Origin: Candidatus Saccharimonadota bacterium
Lineage (GTDB): Bacteria > Patescibacteriota > Saccharimonadia > Saccharimonadales > Saccharimonadaceae
Length of the DNA: 64,000 nt
Reading direction: 5' to 3'
NCBI GenBank assembly: GCA_027450165.1
Contig: DAIDKE010000003.1
Coordinates: 1 to 64,000, forward strand
Position 1 is the first letter of the stretch. Every line of letters begins with the position of its first letter. The notes under the pieces were generated by a model, which saw only the letters and a list, made by a program, of their open reading frames with translations, made no database searches and was not told the origin of the DNA. Made by a program: the position numbers and the translations under genes. Shown here piece by piece: positions 8,484 through 15,649 of the stretch.

Positions 8484-9107
8484 CTATTTGACGTTTTGCT
8501 GCAGCCAGGCATACATCACTATGCCGGCGGCGACACCTACGTTAACAGATCGCGTTGAGCCGATTTGTTCGACCATTACGGTTTGCGACGCTACCTCAAG
8601 TAGCTCACGGCTCAAACCCGGACCTTCGCCGCCAAAGACTAAAACCGCATTTTGCGGCAGCTTGGTCTGGCCGAGCGGCACGGCACCATCAACAATATCG
8701 ACGGCAACTATAGTCTTATCGTCTTCCATCATCTTGGCGCGAAAGGCGCTCACTGTTTCATGAAACTCAATATTCATATAGGCATCGGTTACCATCGCGC
8801 CCCGGCGATTGTAGTGCCGGCGGCCAATAATGTGTACTTTTGAAACATTAAAAGCGTTCGCCGTCCGTATGATCGTGCCGATATTAAAGTCGTGCTGCCA
8901 GTTTTCGACGGCAATTTCAAGCGGCAGACGCGAGCGGTCCAAGTCATGCTTAATGGCCTCGACCTTCCAATAACGATACCTATCGATCACATTGCGGCTG
9001 TCGCCATGCTCTAAAAGATCGGGGTCGTACTGATCGCCGGTCGGCCAAGGTTTTGGGTGTGGTGGAGCGCCAATAATATTCACAGGTAATACTAGATTAA
9101 ACCACAA
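8484..9107 (-). CDS. SPOUT-family (TrmH/SpoU) RNA 2'-O-methyltransferase
   Basis: Transfers a methyl group from S-adenosylmethionine to a ribose in tRNA or rRNA. The three SPOUT motifs are clear: motif 1 NIGTIIRTANAFNV, motif 2 VLVFGGEGPGLS and motif 3 GSTRSVNVGVAAGIV. Length is 207 aa with an N-terminal extension of about 70 residues before the knot domain. The GTG at 9107 is used here; an in-frame GTG at 9083 is an alternative. It starts 16 bp after the stop of the upstream unknown gene and may be co-transcribed with it. The exact target nucleotide cannot be read from sequence. Confidence 0.85.
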   Translation of the reverse strand: MWFNLVLPVNIIGAPPHPKPWPTGDQYDPDLLEHGDSRNVIDRYRYWKVEAIKHDLDRSRLPLEIAVENWQHDFNIGTIIRTANAFNVSKVHIIGRRHYNRRGAMVTDAYMNIEFHETVSAFRAKMMEDDKTIVAVDIVDGAVPLGQTKLPQNAVLVFGGEGPGLSRELLEVASQTVMVEQIGSTRSVNVGVAAGIVMYAWLQQNVK

Positions 9108-9123
9108 TCAAACACCAATGCAA

Positions 9124-10026
9124 CTAGAAGTCGAAGTCCGACTCTTGTGGTGGTGGAATAAATCTGCCGTTTATAAACCATGAACCAGGAACTTTGCTCA
9201 TAATTGCCTTGTGGGCAATACTTGAACCATCCGGCATAAGATCGGCACCACCTGTGATTGCACGGTAAGCCGCAATAATATCAAACCAAAGTACACTATC
9301 CGACGCACCTATTCTATAACTCGACTGATCATTGAAATAGTTCCGCGAAACGTAGGCATGGGCAGCCGGGTGATCGCTGCGAGTTTCATCTAGTAACGAA
9401 ACCCCCAGTTGACGGAACGCTTCCTCGCTAATAACCCCATTGATACGCAAACGTCCGGCGTGCCGTTTAAAATCCGCTAAGGTCAGGGCATTGGGACTCG
9501 CCTGAACAGATCGACCTAGCCAGCGCGGCGATGCAAAGATACCGCCGCTAACCCTCATTGGTCGTTCGTAATCGGCGATCGACATAACGGGGTTCAGCGA
9601 CTTGCGAGCCAAGGCCTCTCTTATGATGGTTATTTTAGTTTTAACGGTCTCGGGTAAATTTAGCTCATGCAATACGCCACCACGAAACCGGCTTTGCGAA
9701 TAAACTTCGGCCGCCGTTGATACCGGTACCAGAAAATCGGGCTGGCTCGGTCGCCTATCGTTGACATAGGCGCGCGGTTGCTCAACGATGTCCCAACTGC
9801 GCGCTAAATTATTATCAGAGCCAAGTTCAACAGCAGCCGTAATGGTACGTAAAAACACGTCATCGGTAGGGTAAGTATCCAAAACTTCTTCTTGGACATC
9901 CCGAAAATCTTGACGAGTCAAAACCGGTTCGGCATCATCTGATTTATCAACATTCTCGGCCGTAAAAATACCGTACTCGCGCAACTGTTCGTCGTTATGG
10001 ATAATAAGCCTGTCTGGTTTAGCCAT
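9124..10026 (-). CDS. Unknown soluble protein
   Basis: 300-aa protein with no family I can name. It lacks a signal peptide or membrane helices and contains an aromatic-rich C-terminus (GSWFINGRFIPPPQESDFDF). Like the 7734-8420 product it is soluble, with mixed alpha/beta composition and many Arg/Asp residues, but I see no shared motif. The ATG follows an AT-poor region without Shine-Dalgarno; TTGCGC, 18 nt, TAATCT ends 7 nt before it, a possible leaderless promoter. Probably co-transcribed with the methyltransferase gene. Confidence 0.65.
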   Translation of the reverse strand: MAKPDRLIIHNDEQLREYGIFTAENVDKSDDAEPVLTRQDFRDVQEEVLDTYPTDDVFLRTITAAVELGSDNNLARSWDIVEQPRAYVNDRRPSQPDFLVPVSTAAEVYSQSRFRGGVLHELNLPETVKTKITIIREALARKSLNPVMSIADYERPMRVSGGIFASPRWLGRSVQASPNALTLADFKRHAGRLRINGVISEEAFRQLGVSLLDETRSDHPAAHAYVSRNYFNDQSSYRIGASDSVLWFDIIAAYRAITGGADLMPDGSSIAHKAIMSKVPGSWFINGRFIPPPQESDFDF

Positions 10027-10094
10027 TTGTTACAGATTAACTTCAGCGGCTGATTTAGCGCAAGCATAAGCGCTGGCGCAACATCACCGCGCAA

Positions 10095-10123
10095 TTGACT
10101 TATTATAATGTTTGTGTTATAAT
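10095..10123 (+). promoter_or_regulatory. Promoter of the 10172-10636 gene
   Basis: TTGACT, 17 nt, TATAAT, a near-consensus sigma-70 promoter. It also shows that the longer reading frame beginning at 10112 cannot be the real start, because that ATG lies inside the promoter. Confidence 0.88.
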
Positions 10124-10171
10124 ACAAATCAGCTCTTTAACCTATCGTTGACAACCAAGAGGAGACTTCTC

Positions 10172-10636
10172 GTGCCAAAATCTGCACCCAGGTTCATCGG
10201 ACCGGATGTTTACACCGCTCTGGTGACAACGGTTAGGCCGGTGAAGGTCTATGTCCTCTTGACCGAGGATGCGAAGACCCACCTTACCAGGAAATGGAGG
10301 GTGTACACCGACCAGGGAGCCAACACGTATCTGGGCATGTTCCAGCGCTTCAGCATCGCCGCGGGCAACTGCTGGCAGGATGCTAGTCCCGACAAGCTGA
10401 AGGACGGCGACCTGTGCCAGTGCCGCGGTGAGCTCGGTACGGCGACACTCAAGGAAATCACGAACGTTTCGCCTGTTCGCGAGAACATGGTCGAACGTGT
10501 ACTGAGTCTCCTTGAGCCGAAGCACACCACCTGGTCCGAACCCCAGATTGGTTCATTTCTTCGCAAGAGATGCCAAGACGCTAATGCCCACGAACTGGCG
10601 GCGGCCATCGGCATCTTCACCCAAGAGAGGAGCTAG
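10172..10636 (+). CDS. Unknown protein (foreign cassette C)
   Basis: 154-aa soluble protein, family not recognised. I chose GTG at 10172-10174 because GAGGAG lies 7 nt upstream and the promoter ends at 10123. The N-terminal part is beta-rich (VYTALVTTVRPVKVYVLL) and the end helical (HELAAAIGIF). Codon use is GC-rich at third positions and includes AGG for Arg, unlike neighbouring genes that prefer CGC/CGT. It forms a one-gene unit with its own promoter and a 12-bp hairpin, facing cassette D. Likely acquired from an actinobacterial host or phage; function unknown. Confidence 0.75.
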   Translation: MPKSAPRFIGPDVYTALVTTVRPVKVYVLLTEDAKTHLTRKWRVYTDQGANTYLGMFQRFSIAAGNCWQDASPDKLKDGDLCQCRGELGTATLKEITNVSPVRENMVERVLSLLEPKHTTWSEPQIGSFLRKRCQDANAHELAAAIGIFTQERS

Positions 10637-10640
10637 CCAA

Positions 10641-10669
10641 AGGCCCCAGTCAACTACTGACTGGGGCCT
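10641..10669 (+). terminator. Hairpin at the end of the 10172-10636 gene
   Basis: Perfect 12-bp stem AGGCCCCAGTCA/TGACTGGGGCCT with a 5-nt loop, 4 bp after the stop. It is followed by A-rich rather than T-rich sequence, so it is terminator-like without the classical U tract. Confidence 0.65.
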
Positions 10670-10698
10670 AAAAAATATATAAATTTATGTTACTTCAA

Positions 10699-10764
10699 CT
10701 AAAAGAAAACCCCAACTAAACTTTAACCCTTGCGGGACTACCTTAACGGTAGCGTAAGTTGGGG
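10699..10764 (-). terminator. Branched (three-way junction) terminator of the 10795-11157 gene
   Basis: An outer 8-bp stem CCCCAACT (10710-10717) / AGTTGGGG (10757-10764) encloses two smaller hairpins: CCC/GGG with loop TTGC (10727-10736) and CTACC/GGTAG (10738-10752). On the minus strand it runs straight into TTTTCTTTT. It terminates the cassette but is more elaborate than a simple terminator. Confidence 0.7.
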
Positions 10765-10794
10765 CGCCGAGATAATCCGCTCGGCACGGAAGTA

Positions 10795-11157
10795 CTACCC
10801 CTGCAATGCGGCGGCGAACCTGCGGCACCCGATTACCCTGCCCCTGTCGTCCCGCACGGTGTCGGTCGGCATGATCAGGTCGTGGGTCGGAAGTCCCAGC
10901 CGAATTGCTGCCTGAACGACAAGGGCCGACACAAGGTAGTACGTATCTTCGCCCGCCTCTTCAGGCATGTTGTAGACGTCACCGTAGATCGTCACGACAC
11001 GGTCAACGGGAATACCGTTGACCACGACCTGGCCGATCACAGACGTCTCCTCCATCACTCGCGCCACCGTGCCACTGGGCTCGAAGGTCGCGACAATGAC
11101 GTCGGACGCGTCGAGCAGGTGGATGGCGTGCGGGGTCAGGTTGATGACGGTCGACAT
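10795..11157 (-). CDS. Phage/actinobacteria-type small protein of unknown function (foreign cassette D)
   Basis: 120-aa soluble protein beginning STVINLTPHAIHLL. The INLTPHA start is, from memory, common in small hypothetical proteins of bacteria and phages, including actinobacterial ones; no activity is assigned to it. The rest is beta-rich (RVVTIYGDVYNMP) and ends RVIGCRRFAAALQG. The ATG has an AGAGGAG site 5 nt upstream. GC content is clearly higher than in flanking native genes. It has a consensus promoter, a leader hairpin GCCCAA/TTGGGC and a branched terminator, so it is autonomous. Convergent with cassette C. Confidence 0.8.
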   Translation of the reverse strand: MSTVINLTPHAIHLLDASDVIVATFEPSGTVARVMEETSVIGQVVVNGIPVDRVVTIYGDVYNMPEEAGEDTYYLVSALVVQAAIRLGLPTHDLIMPTDTVRDDRGRVIGCRRFAAALQG

Positions 11158-11237
11158 GACTACTCCTCTTTTTGTAGGGTTGTTTCAAGCGATACGTTCA
11201 GCCGCCCAACGACTGTTTGTCAATTGGGCAACAGGCT

Positions 11238-11266
11238 ATGTTACTACATAGTTTAATACGTGTCAA
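11238..11266 (-). promoter_or_regulatory. Promoter of the 10795-11157 gene
   Basis: On the minus strand TTGACA, 17 nt, TAACAT. The leader of about 75 nt holds the GCCCAA/TTGGGC hairpin. Confidence 0.78.
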
Positions 11267-11300
11267 TAATGTTTTATGCAAAATGTTAGATTATATAATA

Positions 11301-11321
11301 AAAAGCCCAAAGAGGGCTTTT
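11301..11321 (-). terminator. Terminator of tRNA-Leu(CAG)
   Basis: AAAAGCCC/GGGCTTTT with a 5-nt loop, followed on the minus strand by further T residues. It lies 12 bp past the tRNA 3' end. Confidence 0.85.
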
Positions 11322-11333
11322 TGATTATCTACT

Positions 11334-11420
11334 TGGTGCGCGCGAGAGGACTTGAACCTCCACGTCCTTGCGAACACTAGCACCTGAAGCTAGCGCGTCT
11401 ACCAATTCCGCCACGCGCGC
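11334..11420 (-). tRNA. tRNA-Leu, anticodon CAG
   Basis: Class II tRNA, 87 nt including an encoded CCA. The acceptor stem is GCGCGCG/CGCGCGC with discriminator A. The anticodon arm is CTAGC-TTCAGGT-GCTAG, so the anticodon is CAG (reads CUG). A long variable arm and the T arm GGAGG-TTCAAGT-CCTCT are present. Confidence 0.96.
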
Positions 11421-11441
11421 ATACAATTTGGTAACTTACCA

Positions 11442-11470
11442 AGCATAGCGTTTCAAGGGGTATTTTTCAA
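11442..11470 (-). promoter_or_regulatory. Promoter of tRNA-Leu(CAG)
   Basis: On the minus strand TTGAAA, 17 nt, TATGCT, about 22 nt before the tRNA 5' end. It sits in the gap after the stop of the 11474-12193 gene. Confidence 0.6.
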
Positions 11471-11473
11471 GTA

Positions 11474-12193
11474 CTAGGACTTAGTTGGTCGGCGACTGAG
11501 CGAACCTTTGCGCAACGCGCCACCGTTTGGCAGGACCCAGCCAATCAAGGTTATAGCCAGCAAAACCGCAAAGCCGCACATCACCGACGGTATAGCCGCC
11601 ATGGTGGCTGGACTCAACAGATTGGCGGTAATTGTAGGAATAATGAAGGCCATGTAACCGATCGCTAACGCCAAAAGTGCTGTTTTGGTGCGTGCGTTTT
11701 TAGTGTGACGGCGCCAGCGCAGGCTTAAATATACGCCCAAGGCTAGCAAACCGAAGTAATAAAGCGCGTAAAGCCTCATTGATGCCGGATGAGCTCTAAA
11801 GATAACGTAATTTCCGGCACAAACTTGGCCTGTAAGCGAGTTATTGATAACCAAAAAATACGCAATAAACGCGCCGCAGGCCAGATAAACAGCCGCTTGC
11901 CAGTTGGATTTTTTGCCAGCTAGGGCCATGGCCAGGCTAATGCCTAGTGGTGGCAACAATGTAATTGCCACGTAACCGATCCGCGCCCAGGTTAGCCCCG
12001 GCAAGCTAATTGACTCACAAATCATGTATTCGGCCAATTGAAAAACGCCCAGTAGTAGCAGAATAGCCACTACCAACTTGCCGATTCGGTCCATTTTGTA
12101 GCGAACGACCGTATAAATAGCCCCGAAAACTTCAATAAAGAATGTCGCCAACATAACCGGGGGCGAAAAGCAGAAAGTTTTGTTTTTATACAT
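11474..12193 (-). CDS. Seven-helix membrane protein
   Basis: 239-aa integral membrane protein with about seven hydrophobic segments and a basic C-terminus. The N-terminal CFSPP followed by a helix and then FQLAEYMIC resembles the N-terminus of DUF6629-type proteins (MCFS...), but this is from memory and tentative. The start overlaps the stop of the upstream FAD oxidoreductase (TAATG), so the two are coupled and probably act together, perhaps as a membrane partner. No redox-centre motif such as paired histidines for haem is evident. Confidence 0.7.
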   Translation of the reverse strand: MYKNKTFCFSPPVMLATFFIEVFGAIYTVVRYKMDRIGKLVVAILLLLGVFQLAEYMICESISLPGLTWARIGYVAITLLPPLGISLAMALAGKKSNWQAAVYLACGAFIAYFLVINNSLTGQVCAGNYVIFRAHPASMRLYALYYFGLLALGVYLSLRWRRHTKNARTKTALLALAIGYMAFIIPTITANLLSPATMAAIPSVMCGFAVLLAITLIGWVLPNGGALRKGSLSRRPTKS

Positions 12194-13824
12194 TAGATTT
12201 CCGGCGAATAATCAGCCAAATCAGATTGGTCATAATTGTCGCGCAGCAAGCTAGCAAGCTGTCGGGCCTCGGTTGGCTGCTTGACGCCTGGGTTCAGGAT
12301 TCCATAGGGGTCAAATATATCTTTAATTTGCTTGTAAACGGCAACGACGTCGTCATCGAGCTGCGACCAAGCAGCCTCGGTCTTTAGACGACCTTCACCC
12401 GCCGAGCTCAGGAACGTGCCGCCGGTTTTTTGCACCAAAGCCGCATAGTCGCTAATCAGCCGAAACACTTTTTGTTTGTCACCAACTTGGTCGAGCCGCA
12501 GAACCGGACGAGCAAAAATCTCACCACTTAAAACATTGGTCTTTAGCGGTAATTTAACGTGATGTTTGTTGGCCAACTCCTCAAGCGCATTAGCAAATTC
12601 TTCTTGGCGGCCAGCTGGAATACTCGCGCCGTCAAACAGCGGCGGTAGCGACTCGGTATCGGTGTCGGGCGCCAGTAAGACGGAGTAAACCGACCTGATG
12701 GCTTCAAGATCTTCGGCAGTACGTGTTTCAGAACTAATGTACTGCACACCGGCTTTATTCAAGAGTTTGGTAGTTTTCTTTAACTTGTGCTTCAAGGCGT
12801 GATCACTGAAGTCAACGAAGCTAATATAGACAACCGCACCCACTGTAGTGCCTTCACTGTCGTTATCGAATAAAGCGTAAACTTTGCCCTTTTCTTGAGC
12901 GGCCTGGAAAATATCGCCATCTAAGATTTCAAGCGCCGTTGGTTCAAATGGCAAGAGCTTGTCGGCCAAATCACGAGCCGCTGCCGGGCTTGTAACGGTT
13001 GCAATAATCGTCGTTTGATTAGGACTGTAAAATTCGGCGTCGAGGACGATTTCAGATATCACGCCCAGGCTGCCCTGGCTACCAACTATCAGTGGCGTCA
13101 GACTAATCGAGCCGTCGCGGTCGCGTACCTTAGCGATGCCGGCGTAACCGGTGTGATCACCGTCAAGCTTAGCGATCTTTTCAGTAATAACCGTTTCATT
13201 GTCATCAAGCAGAGCGTCGAGTTTGCGGTAAATATCACCCTCAAATGTCTGGAGGCCTTTTTTGTGATTTACGTCGCGCTTTGATACTCGACTGGTTTCA
13301 ATTAAATCACCGTTAGAAAGCACGACTTCAAGGCGGCTAACTTGGCCCGAAAGCCGTTTGACGCCATCTTTTGGCGACAAATCTTCAGCTAAAACGCCAC
13401 CTAGTGTTACGTAGTCCGCCCCAACCGGCGCACCCGGAAGATACAGACCGTTCCATTGCAAAACATCATTCACGGCCCTAACCGTAGCACCTGGCTGAAC
13501 ATGCACGAAACGATCTTTAACGCTCAGGTGAATAATCGAGTTCAAATGCGCCTTATCAACCACAATCACGCCCTTGCTAATGGCGGCGCCCGTTGTACTG
13601 CTACCGCTACCGCGCATGGTGACGCCTAAGACATGACCTTTTTCGGCCAATTGCCACGAAAAACGAGCAATTTTACGAATATCACTCGTTGACCGTGGAT
13701 ACATGACCATTTCTGGCATCATCGTCAGCACACTACCGTCGTGTGAATAGTGTCGACGTATTGCCTTGGAACTTGCTACCTCGCCCAATAAGTGCTCGTT
13801 TAGATACTCGGATATTTTACTCAT
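12193..13824 (-). CDS. FAD-binding oxidoreductase, GlcD/D-lactate dehydrogenase type
   Basis: 543-aa flavoprotein of the vanillyl-alcohol-oxidase fold, related to D-lactate and glycolate dehydrogenases. The FAD loop is seen as TMRGSGSSTTGAA (about residue 70) and GAPVGADYVTLGGVLAED; the C-terminal end has SAGEGRLKTEAAW and YKQIKDIFDPYGILNPGVKQP. The start has an AGGGG site 5 nt upstream and an extended -10 (TGCTATGAT) further up. No Fe-S cluster CxxC motif follows, so it is a flavin-only enzyme. Its substrate is unknown; 2-hydroxyacid oxidation is the most likely role. Confidence 0.88.
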   Translation of the reverse strand: MSKISEYLNEHLLGEVASSKAIRRHYSHDGSVLTMMPEMVMYPRSTSDIRKIARFSWQLAEKGHVLGVTMRGSGSSTTGAAISKGVIVVDKAHLNSIIHLSVKDRFVHVQPGATVRAVNDVLQWNGLYLPGAPVGADYVTLGGVLAEDLSPKDGVKRLSGQVSRLEVVLSNGDLIETSRVSKRDVNHKKGLQTFEGDIYRKLDALLDDNETVITEKIAKLDGDHTGYAGIAKVRDRDGSISLTPLIVGSQGSLGVISEIVLDAEFYSPNQTTIIATVTSPAAARDLADKLLPFEPTALEILDGDIFQAAQEKGKVYALFDNDSEGTTVGAVVYISFVDFSDHALKHKLKKTTKLLNKAGVQYISSETRTAEDLEAIRSVYSVLLAPDTDTESLPPLFDGASIPAGRQEEFANALEELANKHHVKLPLKTNVLSGEIFARPVLRLDQVGDKQKVFRLISDYAALVQKTGGTFLSSAGEGRLKTEAAWSQLDDDVVAVYKQIKDIFDPYGILNPGVKQPTEARQLASLLRDNYDQSDLADYSPEI

Positions 13825-13888
13825 CGTTTCCCCTGCAACTTTTGCTTGGTTCTATCATAGCATAAGCTGATTATGCTGGTAAGATGCT

Positions 13889-13916
13889 TTGCAAACAGAG
13901 AACACTTTGTTATAAT
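13889..13916 (+). promoter_or_regulatory. Promoter of tRNA-Leu(TAG)
   Basis: TTGCAA, 16 nt, TATAAT, ending 18 nt before the tRNA. Confidence 0.75.
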
Positions 13917-13934
13917 TACCAAGTTCCAATTTAT

Positions 13935-14019
13935 GCGCGAGTGGTGAAATTGGTAGACACGCTAGCCTTAGGAGCTAGTGCCTTCGGGCGTGCTGGTTCA
14001 AGTCCAGTCTCGCGCACCA
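13935..14019 (+). tRNA. tRNA-Leu, anticodon TAG
   Basis: 85-nt class II tRNA with encoded CCA. The acceptor stem is GCGCGAG/CTCGCGC with discriminator A. The anticodon arm CTAGC-CTTAGGA-GCTAG gives UAG (reads CUA/CUG). The variable arm has the stem TGCCTTCGGGCG. Confidence 0.96.
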
Positions 14020-14025
14020 AGCAAA

Positions 14026-14052
14026 GGTCTCGGATTATCCGAGGCTTTTTCT
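14026..14052 (+). terminator. Terminator after tRNA-Leu(TAG)
   Basis: CTCGGA-TTA-TCCGAG stem followed by GGCTTTTTCTT. Confidence 0.85.
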
Positions 14053-14064
14053 TATATGTTGATA

Positions 14065-14526
14065 TCAAAAATTACGATATTTATCTGAAGCCAGTAATTT
14101 GTCCATGGCATTCTTGATTGCGTGAATATCATCTTCATTTAGGGGCTGAAAACCGTCATAAAAGCCGGTTTCTCGAAATGGCAGCTTGACCGCCTCGCCA
14201 TATCGCTGTTTCGTAGCCGTTTTTGCACGACCAAAGATATGCATGTGCATCAGAGGCTCGCGATGCTTTAAAACGGCCCAATTGCCCATTTCTTGGTAGT
14301 TGACTATACCTATGTCGACCCCTTGTTCGGCCAAACCATCTTTTAGGGCCTGACCAACTATCATCGATAATTTAACATACTCAATAGCCTGCTCGCGCGA
14401 TAGTAGCGTCCGATCTGTTACGTTAATTTTTGAATTTAAGCGTAAGTGACCACCTTCTTCACGGCTAACAAAAGGTCTATCGGGAACCTCTACTTTAAAA
14501 TTTGCCGTTTCGTATATTATCGCCAT
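14065..14526 (-). CDS. HIT-like protein
   Basis: 153-aa protein with a HIT-type core: KHREPLMHMHIFGRA near residues 89-103 matches the His-x-His part of the nucleotide-hydrolase/transferase motif, but the third histidine position holds Phe. HIT enzymes hydrolyse dinucleoside polyphosphates or remove AMP from nucleic-acid ends (aprataxin). The start overlaps the stop of the upstream P-loop kinase gene (TAATG), so they are coupled and probably functionally linked. Whether it is catalytically active is uncertain because of the altered motif. Confidence 0.6.
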   Translation of the reverse strand: MAIIYETANFKVEVPDRPFVSREEGGHLRLNSKINVTDRTLLSREQAIEYVKLSMIVGQALKDGLAEQGVDIGIVNYQEMGNWAVLKHREPLMHMHIFGRAKTATKQRYGEAVKLPFRETGFYDGFQPLNEDDIHAIKNAMDKLLASDKYRNF

Positions 14527-15056
14527 TATTTAATTCCAAGCGTTTCTAGCTGTTGTTTAAATGATTCGTATTGCTCCTCAAACGGCCGCGTACCATCTAT
14601 AACCACAACTAATTCATCATCCTCCGGGCTATCGATGTCGCCATACCCCCTTAACTCATAATCTTCTTTTGAAATGTGTGTTTGGTCTAGCCTTAACTCG
14701 CGTTTCTCGCCACGCTCCATCGCAATTTCTTTTGGCGTCTGGACCCATACATTTAAATAGGTGGCGTCAAACTTTGCGGCAATCGAGGCATTTTTATCTC
14801 GTTCATTGCGGTGATTAACCTTTGCATCATAAACAACCGAGTAGCCAGCTCTTAGAACCTCGCTTGCAGCATAATCGATAGCATTAAAGACGACGATATT
14901 GCCAAATGTACTGTCTATAGCGGTTGGATCGTCAAAAACAGAGTTACGCATACTGTCGCTGTTTAGGCGCACAGCCCCGATTTTTGGCGCAATATGTTTA
15001 CTGAAATGGCTTTTTCCGGCGCCGGGAATTCCCATCGTGGTAATAAATAGTTTCAT
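14526..15056 (-). CDS. AAA_33/polynucleotide-kinase-like P-loop kinase
   Basis: 176-aa kinase with Walker A GIPGAGKSHFSKH at residues 9-21, the lid-type arginines in MERGEKRELRL and an end typical of the AAA_33/zeta-toxin-like kinase group. Members phosphorylate 5' ends of nucleic acids or small molecules such as sugars. The segment RLNSDSMRNSVF (about 30-41) fits the general-base Asp of this group. It is the first gene of a two-gene unit with the HIT-like protein. The substrate cannot be read from sequence. Confidence 0.72.
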   Translation of the reverse strand: MKLFITTMGIPGAGKSHFSKHIAPKIGAVRLNSDSMRNSVFDDPTAIDSTFGNIVVFNAIDYAASEVLRAGYSVVYDAKVNHRNERDKNASIAAKFDATYLNVWVQTPKEIAMERGEKRELRLDQTHISKEDYELRGYGDIDSPEDDELVVVIDGTRPFEEQYESFKQQLETLGIK

Positions 15057-15092
15057 AATCTCTGATTATAATTATATTAGTTAAAGATCAAC

Positions 15093-15118
15093 AAAAGGGA
15101 TGCCTAAGCATCCCTTTT
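15093..15118 (-). terminator. Terminator of the recG-orf-rsmD unit, overlapping the rsmD stop
   Basis: AAAAGGGATGC/GCATCCCTTTT with a 4-nt loop. The rsmD stop codon (15104-15106) lies in the loop region and the last codons form one arm of the hairpin. Confidence 0.85.
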
Positions 15119-15649
15119 ACGGTAGAAAGCGAGTGCCGCGGTTCCGTAACTACGATTATCCACCACAACAATCCCATTAGCGGTCGGCGCCTCACGTCTA
15201 CCTGGATATGATATTACCATAAGCCCATCGCTTTTCAACAGCCCCGCTAATTTCAATACTGTGGAAAACTGCGGGTCATAGTATGGCGGATCGGCAAAAA
15301 TGATGTCATAACGTTCATTTTTAGAGGTAGAAAGCCAATTTTCAACGCTGGTTTTAATTAATGTTGTAGAATTTTCAACGTCCAATGTATCGATGTTCTT
15401 GAGCAGATTCTTAATGGCTGCGCGGTCACGTTCAACAAAGGTTACTTCCCTAGCTCCACGGCTTAAAGCTTCGAAACCAACACTGCCGCTGCCAGCAAAA
15501 GCATCTAAAACTCTGGCGCCCTCAACTTCGCTGCCTATTTTATTAAACAATGCGTTGCGAATCCGCTCGCTCATGGGGTGCGTGCGGTCGCTGTCCGAGC
15601 CTTCAATAATCCGACCACCGAACTGCCCGGCGATCAGTCGGACATTCAC
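15104..15649 (-). CDS. rsmD: 16S rRNA (guanine-966 N2) methyltransferase RsmD
   Basis: 181-aa SAM-dependent methyltransferase. The SAM-binding motif is VLDAFAGSGSVGFEALSRGA (about residues 46-65) and the catalytic motif is FADPPYYDP (about 117-125), as in RsmD. RsmD methylates G966 of 16S rRNA. The start is a GTG whose last bases overlap the upstream TGA (GTGA), indicating coupling to the 15646-16452 gene. Confidence 0.9.
   Translation of the reverse strand: MNVRLIAGQFGGRIIEGSDSDRTHPMSERIRNALFNKIGSEVEGARVLDAFAGSGSVGFEALSRGAREVTFVERDRAAIKNLLKNIDTLDVENSTTLIKTSVENWLSTSKNERYDIIFADPPYYDPQFSTVLKLAGLLKSDGLMVISYPGRREAPTANGIVVVDNRSYGTAALAFYRKRDA

Noticed and set aside
10112-10171. Longer N-terminus for the cassette C gene (ATG at 10112)
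   Set aside because: This ATG lies inside the TTGACT-N17-TATAAT promoter; the GTG at 10172 has a good ribosome site.
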